From: Marisediminicola antarctica
Lineage (GTDB): Bacteria > Actinomycetota > Actinomycetes > Actinomycetales > Microbacteriaceae
DNA: 64,000 nt
Assembly (NCBI RefSeq): GCF_009930795.1
Contig: NZ_CP017146.1
Coordinates: 3,038,001-3,102,000, forward strand
Reading direction: 5' to 3'
Positions 7,584 to 16,650 of the stretch are shown in pieces (position 1 is the stretch's first letter; each line of letters starts with the position of its first letter). The notes beneath the pieces were generated by a model, which worked only from the letters and a program-made list of their open reading frames with translations, was not told the origin of the DNA and did no database searches. A program made the translations under genes and the position numbers.

Positions 7584-9629
7584 GTGAGCGCAGCGGGGCA
7601 GTCCGCCGGAACCGAAGCTCGACGCCTGCAAGCACAGGCGAACGAGCACGAGCGGCTCGCGATCGAGGCGCGGTCGATGGCCGAACGGTGGATGATCGCC
7701 CACCATACCGAGCGCCAGGTCGCTGGAAGCCTGGCGCCGCTGACCGCCGCCGGATACACGTTCCTGCACGACCGCGGCTGGCCGGGATCGCGCAGGGCAC
7801 AGGTCGATCATGTGCTGGTGGGACCGGGCGGCCTCTTCATCGTCGACACCAAGGCGTGGGCCGAGGTGCAGATCGCCGGCGGGCGCATCTTCCGAGGGCA
7901 GGCGGACGTGACCGATGACCTCGCGGGACTCGCCGACCTCGCCTGGGGCACTGAGGCGGTGATGGCGGAGCACGGCCTCGCACCTGGCGAGGTGCACGTG
8001 GTCGTCGTGCTCGCTAATCGCAACGTGCCGCCCACCGAGGTTGGATCGCTCATCGTGGTCGGGGAGCGCCAGGCCGCGAAGTACATCAACTCCCGCGGCG
8101 TCCGGCTGACGCCGGTGCAGACGAACACCGTGCTCGGTGTCGCTATGCAGCACTTCCCCGTGCTCGGCGAGGCGCCGACCAAACTCGACCTCAGCATCCC
8201 CCAACCCGCTCTCGCGGAGGCTGCTCCGGAGCCGCTCGTCACGGTCGAGGATGTCACCGAGGTGCTGCTCGCGGGTCTCATGGCCGCACCGATCGAGGAG
8301 TGGATGGCGTTTCTCCACCCGGACCAAGCGAAGTTGGTTCGGCGCAATTTCGGCGGGCCGTCACGCATCCGCGGCGCTGCCGGCACAGGCAAGACCGTCG
8401 TGGGGCTGCACCGGGCGGCCTACCTCGCCAGGTCTCAGCCGGACAAGATCCTCGTGACGACCTTTGTCAGCACGCTGCCCGCCGTCCTATCGAGCCTCCT
8501 CCATCGTCTCGCCCCTGAAGCCGTGGACCGGGTCGAGTTCGCCGGCGTGCACTCCTTCGCCCGGAGACTGCTTGGCCAACGTGGCGTGCGACTGAATCTC
8601 GCACCGAAAGAGGCCGACGCCCTCTTCACCGCGCTGTGGCAGGAGCACGGTCTACCCGGCACCCTCGGCAAGGCCGACTCCAACAAGCAATATTGGCGCG
8701 ACGAGCTCAGCAAAGTGATCAAGGGCCGCGGGCTCACCACGTTCGAGCAATACGCGGACCTCGCCAGAACGGGGCGGCGCCGCCCTCTCGGGGTCGATCA
8801 GCGACGAGCTGTCTGGCAGCTTTTTACCGGCTACGAGGCCGGGCTGAAACAGCGTGGCATCCACGACTTCGACGATGTGATTCTTCAGGCCGAAGCGTCG
8901 TTGCGCGAGACGCCTCTCGAGGGATGGGGCGGGGTGATCATCGACGAGGCGCAGGATCTGTCCTGCGCGATGGTGCGGATGCTGCACCTGCTCGTCGGCG
9001 ACTCACCCGACGGCCTCACCCTGATCGGAGACGGCCAGCAGTCCATCTACCCCGGCGGGTTCACACTGGCCGAGGCAGGCGTCTCGATCGCGGGCCGCGG
9101 CGTGATCATGAGCACCAACTATCGCAACACGCGCGAGATCGCTGCATTCGCCGCCTCACTGGTGGCGGACGACGAGTTCACCGACATCGAGGGCCTGGTT
9201 GGCGCCGGCGACCGCATAACGAACGTCGCCCGCTCGGGCGAATCACCCGTCTCCGACCGCTTCGCCTCACGCAAGGCTCACGACGCTGCCCTGGTGGAGC
9301 GAGTGCGGGGAGCCGGGCCGCTCGGAGACATCGGCGTTCTCTGTCTCACAACGTGGGGCGTTGCCGGAGCCGTTACCGCCCTGACCGCCGCAGGCATCCC
9401 TATCATCGAGCTCACCGGCTATGACGGCACGCCGACGAACGCGGTCAAGGTGGGCACCGTGAAGCGCGCGAAGGGCCTCGAATTCAAGCAGGTGCTAGTC
9501 GGACGGGTGCCGGCCGCGCTTCTCGATTCACCGGCTCGCGGAGACGAAGCGAAGGAGATCCAGCGGCGCGAGCTGTACGTCGCGATGACGCGGGCGCGCG
9601 ACGGTTTGTGGGTTGGGGTCTGCGCGTAG
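7584..9629 (+). CDS. NERD-domain UvrD/Rep-type superfamily 1 helicase
   Basis: A 681-residue protein with a GTG start preceded by GGGGGACGA. Residues about 30-130 form a NERD (nuclease-related) domain: ERQVAGSLAPL, RRAQVDHVLVGPGGLFIVDTK. An SF1A helicase core follows, with Walker A GAAGTGKT at 265-271, DEAQD at 454-458 (Walker B), GDGQQSIYP, STNYRNTREIAAFA and the motif VI-like YVAMTRARDGLWV at the C-terminus. NERD-UvrD fusions are known from bacterial accessory regions and phage-defence contexts, but a repair role is equally possible. It stands alone between two dispersed repeat elements. Confidence 0.87.
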   Translation: MSAAGQSAGTEARRLQAQANEHERLAIEARSMAERWMIAHHTERQVAGSLAPLTAAGYTFLHDRGWPGSRRAQVDHVLVGPGGLFIVDTKAWAEVQIAGGRIFRGQADVTDDLAGLADLAWGTEAVMAEHGLAPGEVHVVVVLANRNVPPTEVGSLIVVGERQAAKYINSRGVRLTPVQTNTVLGVAMQHFPVLGEAPTKLDLSIPQPALAEAAPEPLVTVEDVTEVLLAGLMAAPIEEWMAFLHPDQAKLVRRNFGGPSRIRGAAGTGKTVVGLHRAAYLARSQPDKILVTTFVSTLPAVLSSLLHRLAPEAVDRVEFAGVHSFARRLLGQRGVRLNLAPKEADALFTALWQEHGLPGTLGKADSNKQYWRDELSKVIKGRGLTTFEQYADLARTGRRRPLGVDQRRAVWQLFTGYEAGLKQRGIHDFDDVILQAEASLRETPLEGWGGVIIDEAQDLSCAMVRMLHLLVGDSPDGLTLIGDGQQSIYPGGFTLAEAGVSIAGRGVIMSTNYRNTREIAAFAASLVADDEFTDIEGLVGAGDRITNVARSGESPVSDRFASRKAHDAALVERVRGAGPLGDIGVLCLTTWGVAGAVTALTAAGIPIIELTGYDGTPTNAVKVGTVKRAKGLEFKQVLVGRVPAALLDSPARGDEAKEIQRRELYVAMTRARDGLWVGVCA

Positions 9630-9741
9630 TCGCCACTCGAAGGGATCTCGCTGGCGGCGCGCACAGTGGAGCGGTGCCGACTCGAAGCGCGCGGTCACGA
9701 AGCGCAAGGCTGCGATCCTGGATGCCTCAGCGGTAGCCTTC

Positions 9742-9807
9742 CCGCGAACCGCCCACTTGTGCCGCTGTGCCGGCATCAGAGGCGACCCATGTGGGCAGCT
9801 CACGGAG
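9742..9807. repeat. Dispersed imperfect inverted repeat, copy A
   Basis: A copy of a roughly 65-bp family whose ends are GAACCGCCCACTTGTG and CATGTGGGCAGCTCACGG. Its reverse complement aligns with copy B over nearly the full length. It sits in the gap between the convergent helicase and TetR genes. See the copies at 12474, 12557 and 36743. The remainder of the 9630-9830 gap shows no gene. Confidence 0.75.
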
Positions 9808-9830
9808 GTAGTTCAGCCGGGAAAGGCGAC

Positions 9831-10487
9831 CTACGCTGGCGACTCGCGGCGGGGGGCCGAGGGGGCCGGCGCCAACACGGCCAGCCCGGCGAGCAGGAGG
9901 GTGATGCCGAAGTCGAAGGCCTCCCGGCCCCCCGCGGACGTCGAGACCTGCGCCGCATCGGCCGACTGTTCGGCGACCACCACACCCAGACTGTCGGCCT
10001 GGAGCCGCTGCTGCTCGTGCGACACGTGCCCGAGAACGAAGTGGAGCACTGCCGCCGCTGCGCACTCGCTCGTGCGCCGGTCAAACCCGCCGCCGTCTAT
10101 CGCACCGGTGAGCCGCGCTATCGCCTCCCCCGCACCGAGGCCGAGCGCGAGCGTGCTCGAGACGACCTCTGCGCCGTCCCGGTACGCGAGCAGCGCGTCC
10201 CGAAGGGCATCCGCCTCGGCGCGCGTCGCCTCCGCCCAGTCACCGCCGTGCGCAGCGAAGGAGGGACGGGCTCGGGCGACGATCTGGTCGGCGACCGACG
10301 CCAGCAGGGTCTGCTTGTTCGCAAAGTGCCAATAGAGCGCGCTCGGCTGAACGTCGAGCGTGGCCGCGAGGCGGCGCATGGTCAGGTCGGGCAGTCCGTT
10401 CTGGTCGAGGACGGCCATCGCCGCGGCGACGACATCGTCGCGCGAGTGGCGGGGGTACCGCGCCGCCGAGCCGTCATCGTTCGTCAT
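9831..10487 (-). CDS. bioQ: TetR family regulator, probable biotin repressor BioQ
   Basis: A 218-residue TetR protein. The N-terminal helix-turn-helix (SRDDVVAAAMAVLDQNGLPDLTMRRLAATLDVQPSALYWHF, residues about 15-55) is typical, and the C-terminal 150 residues are a divergent all-helical ligand/dimer domain. It is divergent from bioYMN across 74 bp that hold two TGAAC-N3-GTTCA palindromes, the site described for BioQ of corynebacteria and mycobacteria. The BioQ assignment therefore rests on gene context plus operator, not on a diagnostic residue. It should repress biotin uptake when biotin is plentiful. Confidence 0.75.
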   Translation of the reverse strand: MTNDDGSAARYPRHSRDDVVAAAMAVLDQNGLPDLTMRRLAATLDVQPSALYWHFANKQTLLASVADQIVARARPSFAAHGGDWAEATRAEADALRDALLAYRDGAEVVSSTLALGLGAGEAIARLTGAIDGGGFDRRTSECAAAAVLHFVLGHVSHEQQRLQADSLGVVVAEQSADAAQVSTSAGGREAFDFGITLLLAGLAVLAPAPSAPRRESPA

Positions 10488-10509
10488 CCCTTCGAACCTA
10501 CCACTAGCA

Positions 10510-10522
10510 TGAACGGTGTTCA
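10510..10522. promoter_or_regulatory. BioQ-type operator 1 (TGAACGGTGTTCA)
   Basis: Arms TGAAC and GTTCA around a 3-base centre. It is the first of two tandem sites, 23 bp upstream of the TetR start codon on one side and 40 bp before bioY on the other. Confidence 0.75.
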
Positions 10523-10524
10523 GG

Positions 10525-10537
10525 TGAACAGCGTTCA
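10525..10537. promoter_or_regulatory. BioQ-type operator 2 (TGAACAGCGTTCA)
   Basis: Identical arms to operator 1, separated from it by two bases (15-bp phase). It lies 25 bp upstream of the bioY GTG start. The pair would allow one regulator to control both divergent transcripts. Confidence 0.75.
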
Positions 10538-10561
10538 GGTAGCGGTAAGGATGGAAGCACA

Positions 10562-11176
10562 GTGGCTCGTCGGGTTCGGATCGATATTCGTGACATCACC
10601 AGGATCGCGATCTTCGCGGCGATCATCGCCGTGCTCGGAATCCCCGGCGCGATTCCGGCGTTCGGCGGCGCCGTGCCCATCACCGCCCAGACCCTCGGAG
10701 TGATGCTCGCCGGCGCCGTGCTGGGCTCGTGGCGCGGCGCGGCGGCGGTGCTCACCTTTCTCGCGCTCGTGTTCGTCGGCCTCCCCCTGCTGTCGGGCGG
10801 CCGCGGCGGCGTCGGTGTGTTCGCCGGCGCCACGGTCGGCTATTTAATCGGGTGGGTCTTCGGCGCGTTCGTCGTGGGCGCGATCGCCCAGGCCGGGACT
10901 CGCCGACCGACGTGGTGGTGGACGGCTCTCGGGTGCTTCGTGGGCGGAATCCTCGTCGTCTACACCTTCGGCATCCCGCTGCAGTCGCTCATCACCCAGC
11001 TCCCCCTCGCCGAGACCGTGCTCGCGAGCGCGGTCTTTCTGCCCGGGGACATCCTGAAGGTCGTCATTGCGACCGTCATCACCATGGCGCTGTGGCGCGC
11101 CTATCCGCGGGCATTCCGCCGTGAGGCGCGCGGCGGCGAGGCGGTCCCGGCCACCGCTCCCCCGGTTCTGCGGTGA
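10562..11176 (+). CDS. bioY: Biotin ECF transporter S component BioY
   Basis: A 204-residue polytopic protein with about six membrane segments. Family features are the N-terminal IAIFAAIIAVLGIPGAIP, the conserved VPITAQTLGVMLAG and the C-terminal FLPGDILKVVIATVI. BioY binds biotin and delivers it through the BioMN energy-coupling module, both genes of which follow directly. A GTG start is preceded by AAGGATGGAAG. The stop overlaps the bioM start as GTGA, implying coupled translation. Expression is probably controlled by the tandem TGAAC-N3-GTTCA operators upstream. Confidence 0.93.
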   Translation: MARRVRIDIRDITRIAIFAAIIAVLGIPGAIPAFGGAVPITAQTLGVMLAGAVLGSWRGAAAVLTFLALVFVGLPLLSGGRGGVGVFAGATVGYLIGWVFGAFVVGAIAQAGTRRPTWWWTALGCFVGGILVVYTFGIPLQSLITQLPLAETVLASAVFLPGDILKVVIATVITMALWRAYPRAFRREARGGEAVPATAPPVLR

Positions 11177-11865
11177 CGGGGCATCCGTCGATCGCATTCG
11201 ACGCCGTCTCGGTCGACTTCGAAGGACGGATGGCACTGCGCGACGTCTCCGTCATGCTGCCCGAGCGCCGCATCGCGGTGATCGGGTCGAACGGCTCGGG
11301 CAAGTCGACATTCGCGCGCATGCTCAACGGCCTCGTCGCGCCCAGTGCTGGCCACGTGCGCGTGCACGGACTCGACCCGGCTCGCGAGGCGAAGCAGCTC
11401 CGCCGCCGGGTCGGCTTCATCTTCAGCAACCCGGATGCGCAGATCGTCATGCCGACCGTCGCCGAGGACGTCGCGTTCTCGCTCCGCGGGCAGGGCCTGG
11501 CGCGCGACGAGGTCGCCGAGCGGGTCGCGGCCACATTGGGCACGTACGGCCTCGACGCCCTCGCCGACGCGCCGGCGCACACCCTTTCCGGCGGGCAGAA
11601 GCAGCTGCTCGCGCTGGCCGCGATCCTGATCAGGCAGCCGGCACTCATCGTCGCGGACGAGCCGACCGCGCTGCTCGACGCCGCGAACACCCGGCGCATC
11701 GGCAATCACCTGCTCGATGAGCTTGCGCAGCAGCTCGTACTGGTCACCCACGACATGCGCCTGGCGGCCCGGTGCGACGTCGTGCTCCGGTTCGAGGACG
11801 GGCGGATGCTGGAGCGCGGCGACCCCCGCGACGTGATCGCGCACTACGAGCGGGAGCATGCGTGA
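11173..11865 (+). CDS. bioM: Biotin ECF transporter ATP-binding protein BioM
   Basis: A 230-residue ABC ATPase. Walker A GSNGSGKST is at residues 38-46, the Q-loop region is FIFSNPDAQI (the NPDxQ form typical of ECF ATPases), the signature is LSGGQKQ, and Walker B is LIVADEPTALLD with the switch His in THDMRLA. It energises BioY-dependent biotin uptake together with BioN. It overlaps both neighbours by four bases (GTGA junctions), so bioY-bioM-bioN form one operon. Confidence 0.93.
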   Translation: MTGHPSIAFDAVSVDFEGRMALRDVSVMLPERRIAVIGSNGSGKSTFARMLNGLVAPSAGHVRVHGLDPAREAKQLRRRVGFIFSNPDAQIVMPTVAEDVAFSLRGQGLARDEVAERVAATLGTYGLDALADAPAHTLSGGQKQLLALAAILIRQPALIVADEPTALLDAANTRRIGNHLLDELAQQLVLVTHDMRLAARCDVVLRFEDGRMLERGDPRDVIAHYEREHA

Positions 11866-12458
11866 TCGCGCTGTACCTGCCCGGCACAAGCCCGATCCAC
11901 CGGATGCCCGCTGGCCCCAAGGTGTTGATATTCATGGCACTGACGCTGGCGATCACCCTCGCGGCGCGAAGCGCGTGGGCTCTCCCGGCCCTGTTCGCGC
12001 TGGTCGTCGGCGGCTACCTCGTCGCAGGTCTGGGGATGCGCGACCTTCTCCGTCAGGTCGTCGTCGTGCGCTGGGTCATGCTCGTGATGCTGCTCGCGCA
12101 GCTCGTGTTCCTGCCGCCACTCGTCGCGGTGGCGAACACCGGGCGGGTTCTCACCGTGATCGTGCTCGCCGCGCTCATCACCCTCACCACCCGCATCCCC
12201 GACCTGCTCGACGCGACCGAACGGTCCCTCGCGCCGTTGCGCCGGTTCGGGGTGAATCCGAGCAGCATCGGGCTGCTCCTGGCGATGACGATCACGGCGA
12301 TCCCCGTCATCGCCGGGTTCGCGGCATCCATTCGGGAGGCGCAGCGCGCGCGAGGCGTGCCGCTGCGGATCGGGACCTTCGTGGTTCCGCTGCTCGTGAT
12401 GGCACTGAAGCACTCCGACGACCTCGCCGACGCGCTGGTTGCGCGCGGTGTGGAGTGA
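11862..12458 (+). CDS. bioN: Biotin ECF transporter transmembrane protein BioN
   Basis: A 198-residue T-component. It has an N-terminal LYLPGTSPIHRMPAGPKVLIF, several membrane helices, and the two Ala-Arg-Gly coupling motifs: AQRARGVP near residue 160 and ALVARGVE at the C-terminus. These motifs dock onto the two ATPases. The GTG start overlaps the bioM stop. BioN with BioM forms the energising module for BioY. No other genes follow in the operon; two dispersed repeats lie just downstream. Confidence 0.92.
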   Translation: MIALYLPGTSPIHRMPAGPKVLIFMALTLAITLAARSAWALPALFALVVGGYLVAGLGMRDLLRQVVVVRWVMLVMLLAQLVFLPPLVAVANTGRVLTVIVLAALITLTTRIPDLLDATERSLAPLRRFGVNPSSIGLLLAMTITAIPVIAGFAASIREAQRARGVPLRIGTFVVPLLVMALKHSDDLADALVARGVE

Positions 12459-12473
12459 GCCGCGCGCTAACTA

Positions 12474-12541
12474 TCCCCGTGAGCTGCCCACATCGGTCCC
12501 CTCCGAGGCCCGCGAAGCAACACAAGTGGGCGACTCGCGCG
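12474..12541. repeat. Dispersed imperfect inverted repeat, copy B
   Basis: Begins CCCCGTGAGCTGCCCACATC and ends CACAAGTGGGCGACTCGCGC. Complementary ends (GCCCACAT / AAGTGGGC) could pair. It is followed 16 bp later by copy C in the same orientation, within the 200-bp gap between convergent bioN and gatB. Confidence 0.8.
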
Positions 12542-12556
12542 AGATTGCGCCCTCAC

Positions 12557-12624
12557 ACCCGCGAACGGCCCACATAAGTCCCTTCTGGGGCCCGCCAAGC
12601 AACACAAGTGGGCAACTCGCGCGG
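12557..12624. repeat. Dispersed imperfect inverted repeat, copy C
   Basis: Begins CCCGCGAACGGCCCACATAA and ends CACAAGTGGGCAACTCGCGC. It shares the block AAGCAACACAAGTGGGC with copy B. The gap holds no gene. Confidence 0.8.
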
Positions 12625-12657
12625 CCTGAACCGCGGACGATCAACCGCCTGACACCC

Positions 12658-14163
12658 CTACCCGGCAGAGCCGGCGCGCTCCAGTACCAGTTCGCGCACG
12701 CGGGCCGCATCCGCCTGGCCCTTCATAGCCTTCATTACGGCGCCAATCACGGCCCCTGCGGCCTGCAGCTTGCCGTCGCGGATCTTCTCGAGCACGTCTG
12801 GCTGCGAGGCGAGTGCGGTATCGATCGCCGCGATGAGCGCGGTGTCGTCCGAGACGACCGCCAGCCCACGCGACGCGACGACCTCGGCCGGCGTGCCCTC
12901 GCCCGCGATGACACCCTCGAGCACCTGGCGCGCGAGGCGGTCGGTGAGGATGCCTGCGTCGATGAGCTTGACGAGCGCGGCGACCTGGTGCGCGTTCACG
13001 AGCGACGAAGCATCCACCCCCTGCTCGTTCGCGGTGCGGCTGATCTCGCCCATCCACCACTTGCGGGCGGACTGCGGCGACGCGCCCTCCGATACGGTAT
13101 CGACGAGCTCGACGAGCAGGCCCGCGTTGACGACCGACTGGAAGTCGATGTCGCTAAAGCCCCAGTCGACCTTGAGCCGACGGCGCATCAGCAGCGGCGA
13201 CTCGGGCAGAGCGGCGCGCAACTCCTCGATCAGTTCGAGTGAGGGCTCGACCGGCAGCAGGTCGGGCTCGGGAAAGTAGCGGTAGTCGTCGGCATCGCTC
13301 TTCGGCCTGCCGGCCGAGGTCGTGCCGGTGTCCTCGTGCCAGTGGCGCGTCTCCTGGGTGATGGTGCCGCCCGTGGCGAGGATTGCCGCCTGTCGCTGGA
13401 TCTCGTACCGGATAGCGCGCTCGACGCTACGCAGGCTGTTGACGTTTTTCGTCTCGGTGCGGGTGCCCAGCTTGCCGGATCCACGCGGGGTCAGCGAGAT
13501 GTTCGCGTCGCAGCGCAGGTTGCCTCGCTCCATGCGGGCATCCGAGATGTCGAGCGAGCGCACGATGTCACGGATCGTCGAGACGTACGCCTTCGCGAGC
13601 TCCGGGGCATCCTTCTCGGCGCCGTAGATAATATTCGTGACGATCTCAACGAGCGGCACTCCGGCGCGGTTGTAGTCGACAAGCGAATACTCGGCACCCT
13701 GAATGCGGCCGGTCGAACCACCGACGTGGGTGAGCTTGCCGGCATCCTCCTCCATGTGCGCGCGCTCGATGGAGATCTGGAACACGCGGCCGTCGTCGAG
13801 CTCGACCTCGACGTTGCCGTCGAACGCGATCGGCTCGTCGAACTGGCTGATCTGGTAGTTCTTCGCGAGGTCGGGGTAGAAGTAGTTCTTGCGGGCGAAC
13901 CTGGAGCTCGGTGCGATCGAGCAGCCGAGCGCGAGACCGAGGCTGATCGAGTACTTGATCGCCTGCTCGTTCACGACCGGGAGGGAACCGGGCAGCCCGA
14001 GGTCGACCGGCGTGATGTTCGTGTTGGGCTCGCCGCCGAAGAAGTTCGGGGCATCGGAGAACATCTTCGTCTTGGTGTTGAGCTCGATGTGCACCTCGAA
14101 GCCGAGCACCGGCTCGAACATCTCGATGGCCCTGTCGTAGTCCATCAGTTCTACCTTGGCCAT
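12658..14163 (-). CDS. gatB: Asp-tRNA(Asn)/Glu-tRNA(Gln) amidotransferase subunit B
   Basis: A 501-residue GatB. The start [16 protein letters not shown] is preceded by GGAGTGG and overlaps the gatA stop by one base (TGATG). The cradle-domain signature appears early ([21 protein letters not shown], then LPGSLPVVN), with [14 protein letters not shown] and [15 protein letters not shown] in the kinase-like fold, and a C-terminal YqeY-like tail domain ([13 protein letters not shown] ... [16 protein letters not shown]). GatB phosphorylates the mischarged tRNA-bound Glu or Asp, which GatA then amidates. It is the last gene of gatC-gatA-gatB. Confidence 0.97.
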   Translation of the reverse strand: MAKVELMDYDRAIEMFEPVLGFEVHIELNTKTKMFSDAPNFFGGEPNTNITPVDLGLPGSLPVVNEQAIKYSISLGLALGCSIAPSSRFARKNYFYPDLAKNYQISQFDEPIAFDGNVEVELDDGRVFQISIERAHMEEDAGKLTHVGGSTGRIQGAEYSLVDYNRAGVPLVEIVTNIIYGAEKDAPELAKAYVSTIRDIVRSLDISDARMERGNLRCDANISLTPRGSGKLGTRTETKNVNSLRSVERAIRYEIQRQAAILATGGTITQETRHWHEDTGTTSAGRPKSDADDYRYFPEPDLLPVEPSLELIEELRAALPESPLLMRRRLKVDWGFSDIDFQSVVNAGLLVELVDTVSEGASPQSARKWWMGEISRTANEQGVDASSLVNAHQVAALVKLIDAGILTDRLARQVLEGVIAGEGTPAEVVASRGLAVVSDDTALIAAIDTALASQPDVLEKIRDGKLQAAGAVIGAVMKAMKGQADAARVRELVLERAGSAG

Positions 14164-15701
14164 CAGACCACTCCTCCACGTGCCGCGTTCATTTCGGTGA
14201 ATTCGAGCCGCGGCGCCTGGCTGATCAGCGTGTGCCCCCACTTTTCCTCGAGCAGCGCCTCGAGGGCACCGCCCACGGAGTACAGCCGCGCATCCTGACG
14301 CGCCGGAGCCATGATCTGGAGTCCGGTCGGCAGGCCGTCCTCGGGAGCGAGGCCCATCGGGAGGCCCATACCGGGCACCCCGGCGAGGTTCGCGGGGATC
14401 GTCGTGATGTCGTTGAGGTACATCGCCAGCGGGTCGTTGAGCTTCTCGCCCAGCTTGAACGCCGTGGTCGGCGCCGAGGGGCTGACAAGCACGTCGACCT
14501 GCTCGAACGCCGCAGCGAAGTCGCGCTGGATGAGCGTGCGCACCTTCTGCGCGCTCCCGTAGTAGGCGTCGTAGTAGCCGGCGCTGAGGGCGTAGGTGCC
14601 CAGGATGATACGGCGCTTGACCTCGTCGCCGAACCCGGCCTCGCGGGTCGCCGCCATGACGTCCTCGACGGTACCGCCACCGGGCGGGTTCACCCGCAGG
14701 CCGAAACGCACGGAGTCGTACTTGGCGAGGTTGCTGGATGCCTCGGCGGGCAGGATCAAATAATACGCGGCGATCGCATACTCGAAGTTCGGGGCGGAGA
14801 CCTCCACGATCTCGGCGCCGGCTGCGGCCATGGTCTCGAGCGACTCGGCGAAGCGGCTGCGCACGCCCGCTTGGAAGCCCTCGCCGTTGAGCTCCTTGAC
14901 AACGCCGACCCGCACACCCTTGAGGGACCGCGAGGTGCGGCCCGCGCGAGCGGCATCAGCGAAGCACGGCCAGACGTCCGTGAGCGAGGTGGAGTCGCGG
15001 GGGTCATGTCCTCCGATGACGTCGTGCAGCAGCGCGGCATCGAGCACTGTGCGGCTGACCGGGCCGACCTGGTCGAGGGAGCTCGCAAGTGCGATCGCAC
15101 CGTAGCGCGAAACGCCGCCGTAGGTGGGCTTGACTCCGACCGAACCGGTAACGGCCGCGGGCTGGCGGATCGAGCCGCCGGTGTCGGAGCCGAGCGCGAG
15201 GGGCGCCTCGAATGCGGCGACCGCGGCGGCCGAGCCGCCGCCGGATCCGCCGGGGATCCGGTCGAGGTCCCACGGGTTGTGGGTCGGACCGTACGCGGAG
15301 TGCTCGGTAGAGGAGCCCATCGCGAACTCGTCCATGTTCGTCTTGCCGAGCGGCACGAGGTGCGCGTGGCGGAGCTTGCGCACCACGGTCGCGTCGTACG
15401 GCGGCACCCAGCCCTCGAGAATTCTCGACCCCGCCGTTGAGGGCATGTCGATTGTGCACAGCACGTCCTTGATGGCAATCGGCACGCCGGCGAGTGGGCC
15501 GAGCAGCTCACCGTCGATGCGGCGGGAGTCGACATCCGCGGCAGTCGACAGGGCGGCATCCGAGATGTGCAGGAAGGCGTGCACGTCTCCGTCGACCGCG
15601 GCGATGCGGTCGAGGTGGGCCTGGGTGACCTCGACGCTCGAGATCTCCTTGGCGGCGAGCTTCTGGCTGAGCTCAGCGGCCGACATGCGTGTGAGCGGCA
15701 T
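14163..15701 (-). CDS. gatA: Asp-tRNA(Asn)/Glu-tRNA(Gln) amidotransferase subunit A
   Basis: A 512-residue amidase-signature enzyme. The Ser-cisSer-Lys triad is visible: Lys78 in PIAIKDV, Ser153 in [10 protein letters not shown] and Ser177 in [10 protein letters not shown]. It hydrolyses glutamine to supply ammonia for amidation of Glu-tRNA(Gln) or Asp-tRNA(Asn). It overlaps gatC upstream (TAATG) and gatB downstream (TGATG), giving tight coupling of the three subunits. Length is normal for the family. Confidence 0.97.
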   Translation of the reverse strand: MPLTRMSAAELSQKLAAKEISSVEVTQAHLDRIAAVDGDVHAFLHISDAALSTAADVDSRRIDGELLGPLAGVPIAIKDVLCTIDMPSTAGSRILEGWVPPYDATVVRKLRHAHLVPLGKTNMDEFAMGSSTEHSAYGPTHNPWDLDRIPGGSGGGSAAAVAAFEAPLALGSDTGGSIRQPAAVTGSVGVKPTYGGVSRYGAIALASSLDQVGPVSRTVLDAALLHDVIGGHDPRDSTSLTDVWPCFADAARAGRTSRSLKGVRVGVVKELNGEGFQAGVRSRFAESLETMAAAGAEIVEVSAPNFEYAIAAYYLILPAEASSNLAKYDSVRFGLRVNPPGGGTVEDVMAATREAGFGDEVKRRIILGTYALSAGYYDAYYGSAQKVRTLIQRDFAAAFEQVDVLVSPSAPTTAFKLGEKLNDPLAMYLNDITTIPANLAGVPGMGLPMGLAPEDGLPTGLQIMAPARQDARLYSVGGALEALLEEKWGHTLISQAPRLEFTEMNAARGGVV

Positions 15702-16000
15702 TACTGCTCCTCCCCCAGGATCGCGGAGACCTTGAAACGTGAGCCGTCGTGCTCGGGTGCGCCGGCGAGGGCCTCCTCGGTGGTCAGCGTCGCGCCGGGC
15801 ACATCCGGGCGGAAGACGTTCGACAGCGGGATCGGATGGCTCGTGGCCGGAACATCCTCCCCTGCGACCTGCGACACCTTGGCGATCGAATCGACGATCG
15901 TGCCGAGCTCGCCCGTGAGCTTCTCGATCTCCTGCGGGGTGAGGGCGATCCTGGCGAGGTGCGCCAGGTGGGCGACCTGTTCGGTCGTGATTTCAGACAT
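15701..16000 (-). CDS. gatC: Asp-tRNA(Asn)/Glu-tRNA(Gln) amidotransferase subunit C
   Basis: A 99-residue Gat[22 protein letters not shown] is the family N-terminus, and the C-terminal half ([11 protein letters not shown] ... [10 protein letters not shown]) is the belt that wraps GatA and GatB. The start was chosen at MSEITTEQ because a longer frame has no homology features. It is the first gene of the gatCAB operon, which should be transcribed from the 16001-16177 gap. Confidence 0.95.
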   Translation of the reverse strand: MSEITTEQVAHLAHLARIALTPQEIEKLTGELGTIVDSIAKVSQVAGEDVPATSHPIPLSNVFRPDVPGATLTTEEALAGAPEHDGSRFKVSAILGEEQ

Positions 16001-16100
16001 GCGACTCCGTGCACTGCCCGTGAGGGCTTCGGGGGACGGCATCAAGTCTATTCGGCCCGGGCAAGCCCCGGTCGCGCGGCGAGCAGTGGGGTGAATGCGC

Positions 16101-16116
16101 ACAATGCCGGCATTGT
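16101..16116. promoter_or_regulatory. Perfect 16-bp palindrome ACAATGCCGGCATTGT
   Basis: A perfect palindrome in the gap between divergent gatC and the META lipoprotein gene, 101 bp upstream of gatC and 62 bp upstream of the lipoprotein start. Size and position fit a dimeric regulator's operator. No regulator is encoded next to it, so what binds is unknown. Confidence 0.45.
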
Positions 16117-16177
16117 CACCCCCCTGTTGTGGGGATGCCTTATGGGTTCAACTGGACGCATCCCCGAGGAGGCGCCA

Positions 16178-16630
16178 TTGAGAAGTCCCACGCGCCAACT
16201 GGCTGTGTCCGCTGCGCTGATCGGTGCGCTCGCCCTCTCCGGCTGTGCGGGCGTGGCGGGAACAACGGGGGAATCTGCTGATGGCCTCCACGGGCAGTGG
16301 CTGCTCGTCGCGGGGGCGGACAAGGCGGGCACGATCGGTCTCGGGCACTCCGCAGTTACGCTGTCGATCGACGGCGAGATCGGCGGTGGCAGTACGGCGT
16401 GCAACAACTACACGATTGATCTGACCGGTGGCCCGGGGGCCGTCGAGATCGCGCAGATCGACAACACCGGCATGATCTGCGTTCCCCTGAGCATCATGGA
16501 GACGGAGCGCCGTTACCTCGCGGCCCTCGCCACGGTGACGGCTGCCGAGCTGGCAGGCGACGAGTTGCGGCTCACCACCGACGACATCGAACTGCGCTTT
16601 GTGGCGTGGTCGAACGACGTCGAAACGTAG
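16178..16630 (+). CDS. META domain-containing lipoprotein
   Basis: A 150-residue lipoprotein. The TTG start is chosen because GAGGAGG lies six bases upstream; an in-frame ATG 12 codons earlier has no such site and would lengthen the n-region. The signal peptide RSPTRQLAVSAALIGALALSGC ends in a lipobox with Cys23. The mature part matches the META/HslJ fold: GQWLLVAG, GGSTACNNYTID, MICVPLSIMETERRYL and a final beta strand. META proteins are linked to envelope stress and heat-shock phenotypes (HslJ), but the function here is unknown. Confidence 0.82.
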   Translation: MRSPTRQLAVSAALIGALALSGCAGVAGTTGESADGLHGQWLLVAGADKAGTIGLGHSAVTLSIDGEIGGGSTACNNYTIDLTGGPGAVEIAQIDNTGMICVPLSIMETERRYLAALATVTAAELAGDELRLTTDDIELRFVAWSNDVET

Positions 16631-16650
16631 CGTTGGACACCTCAGCGTCG

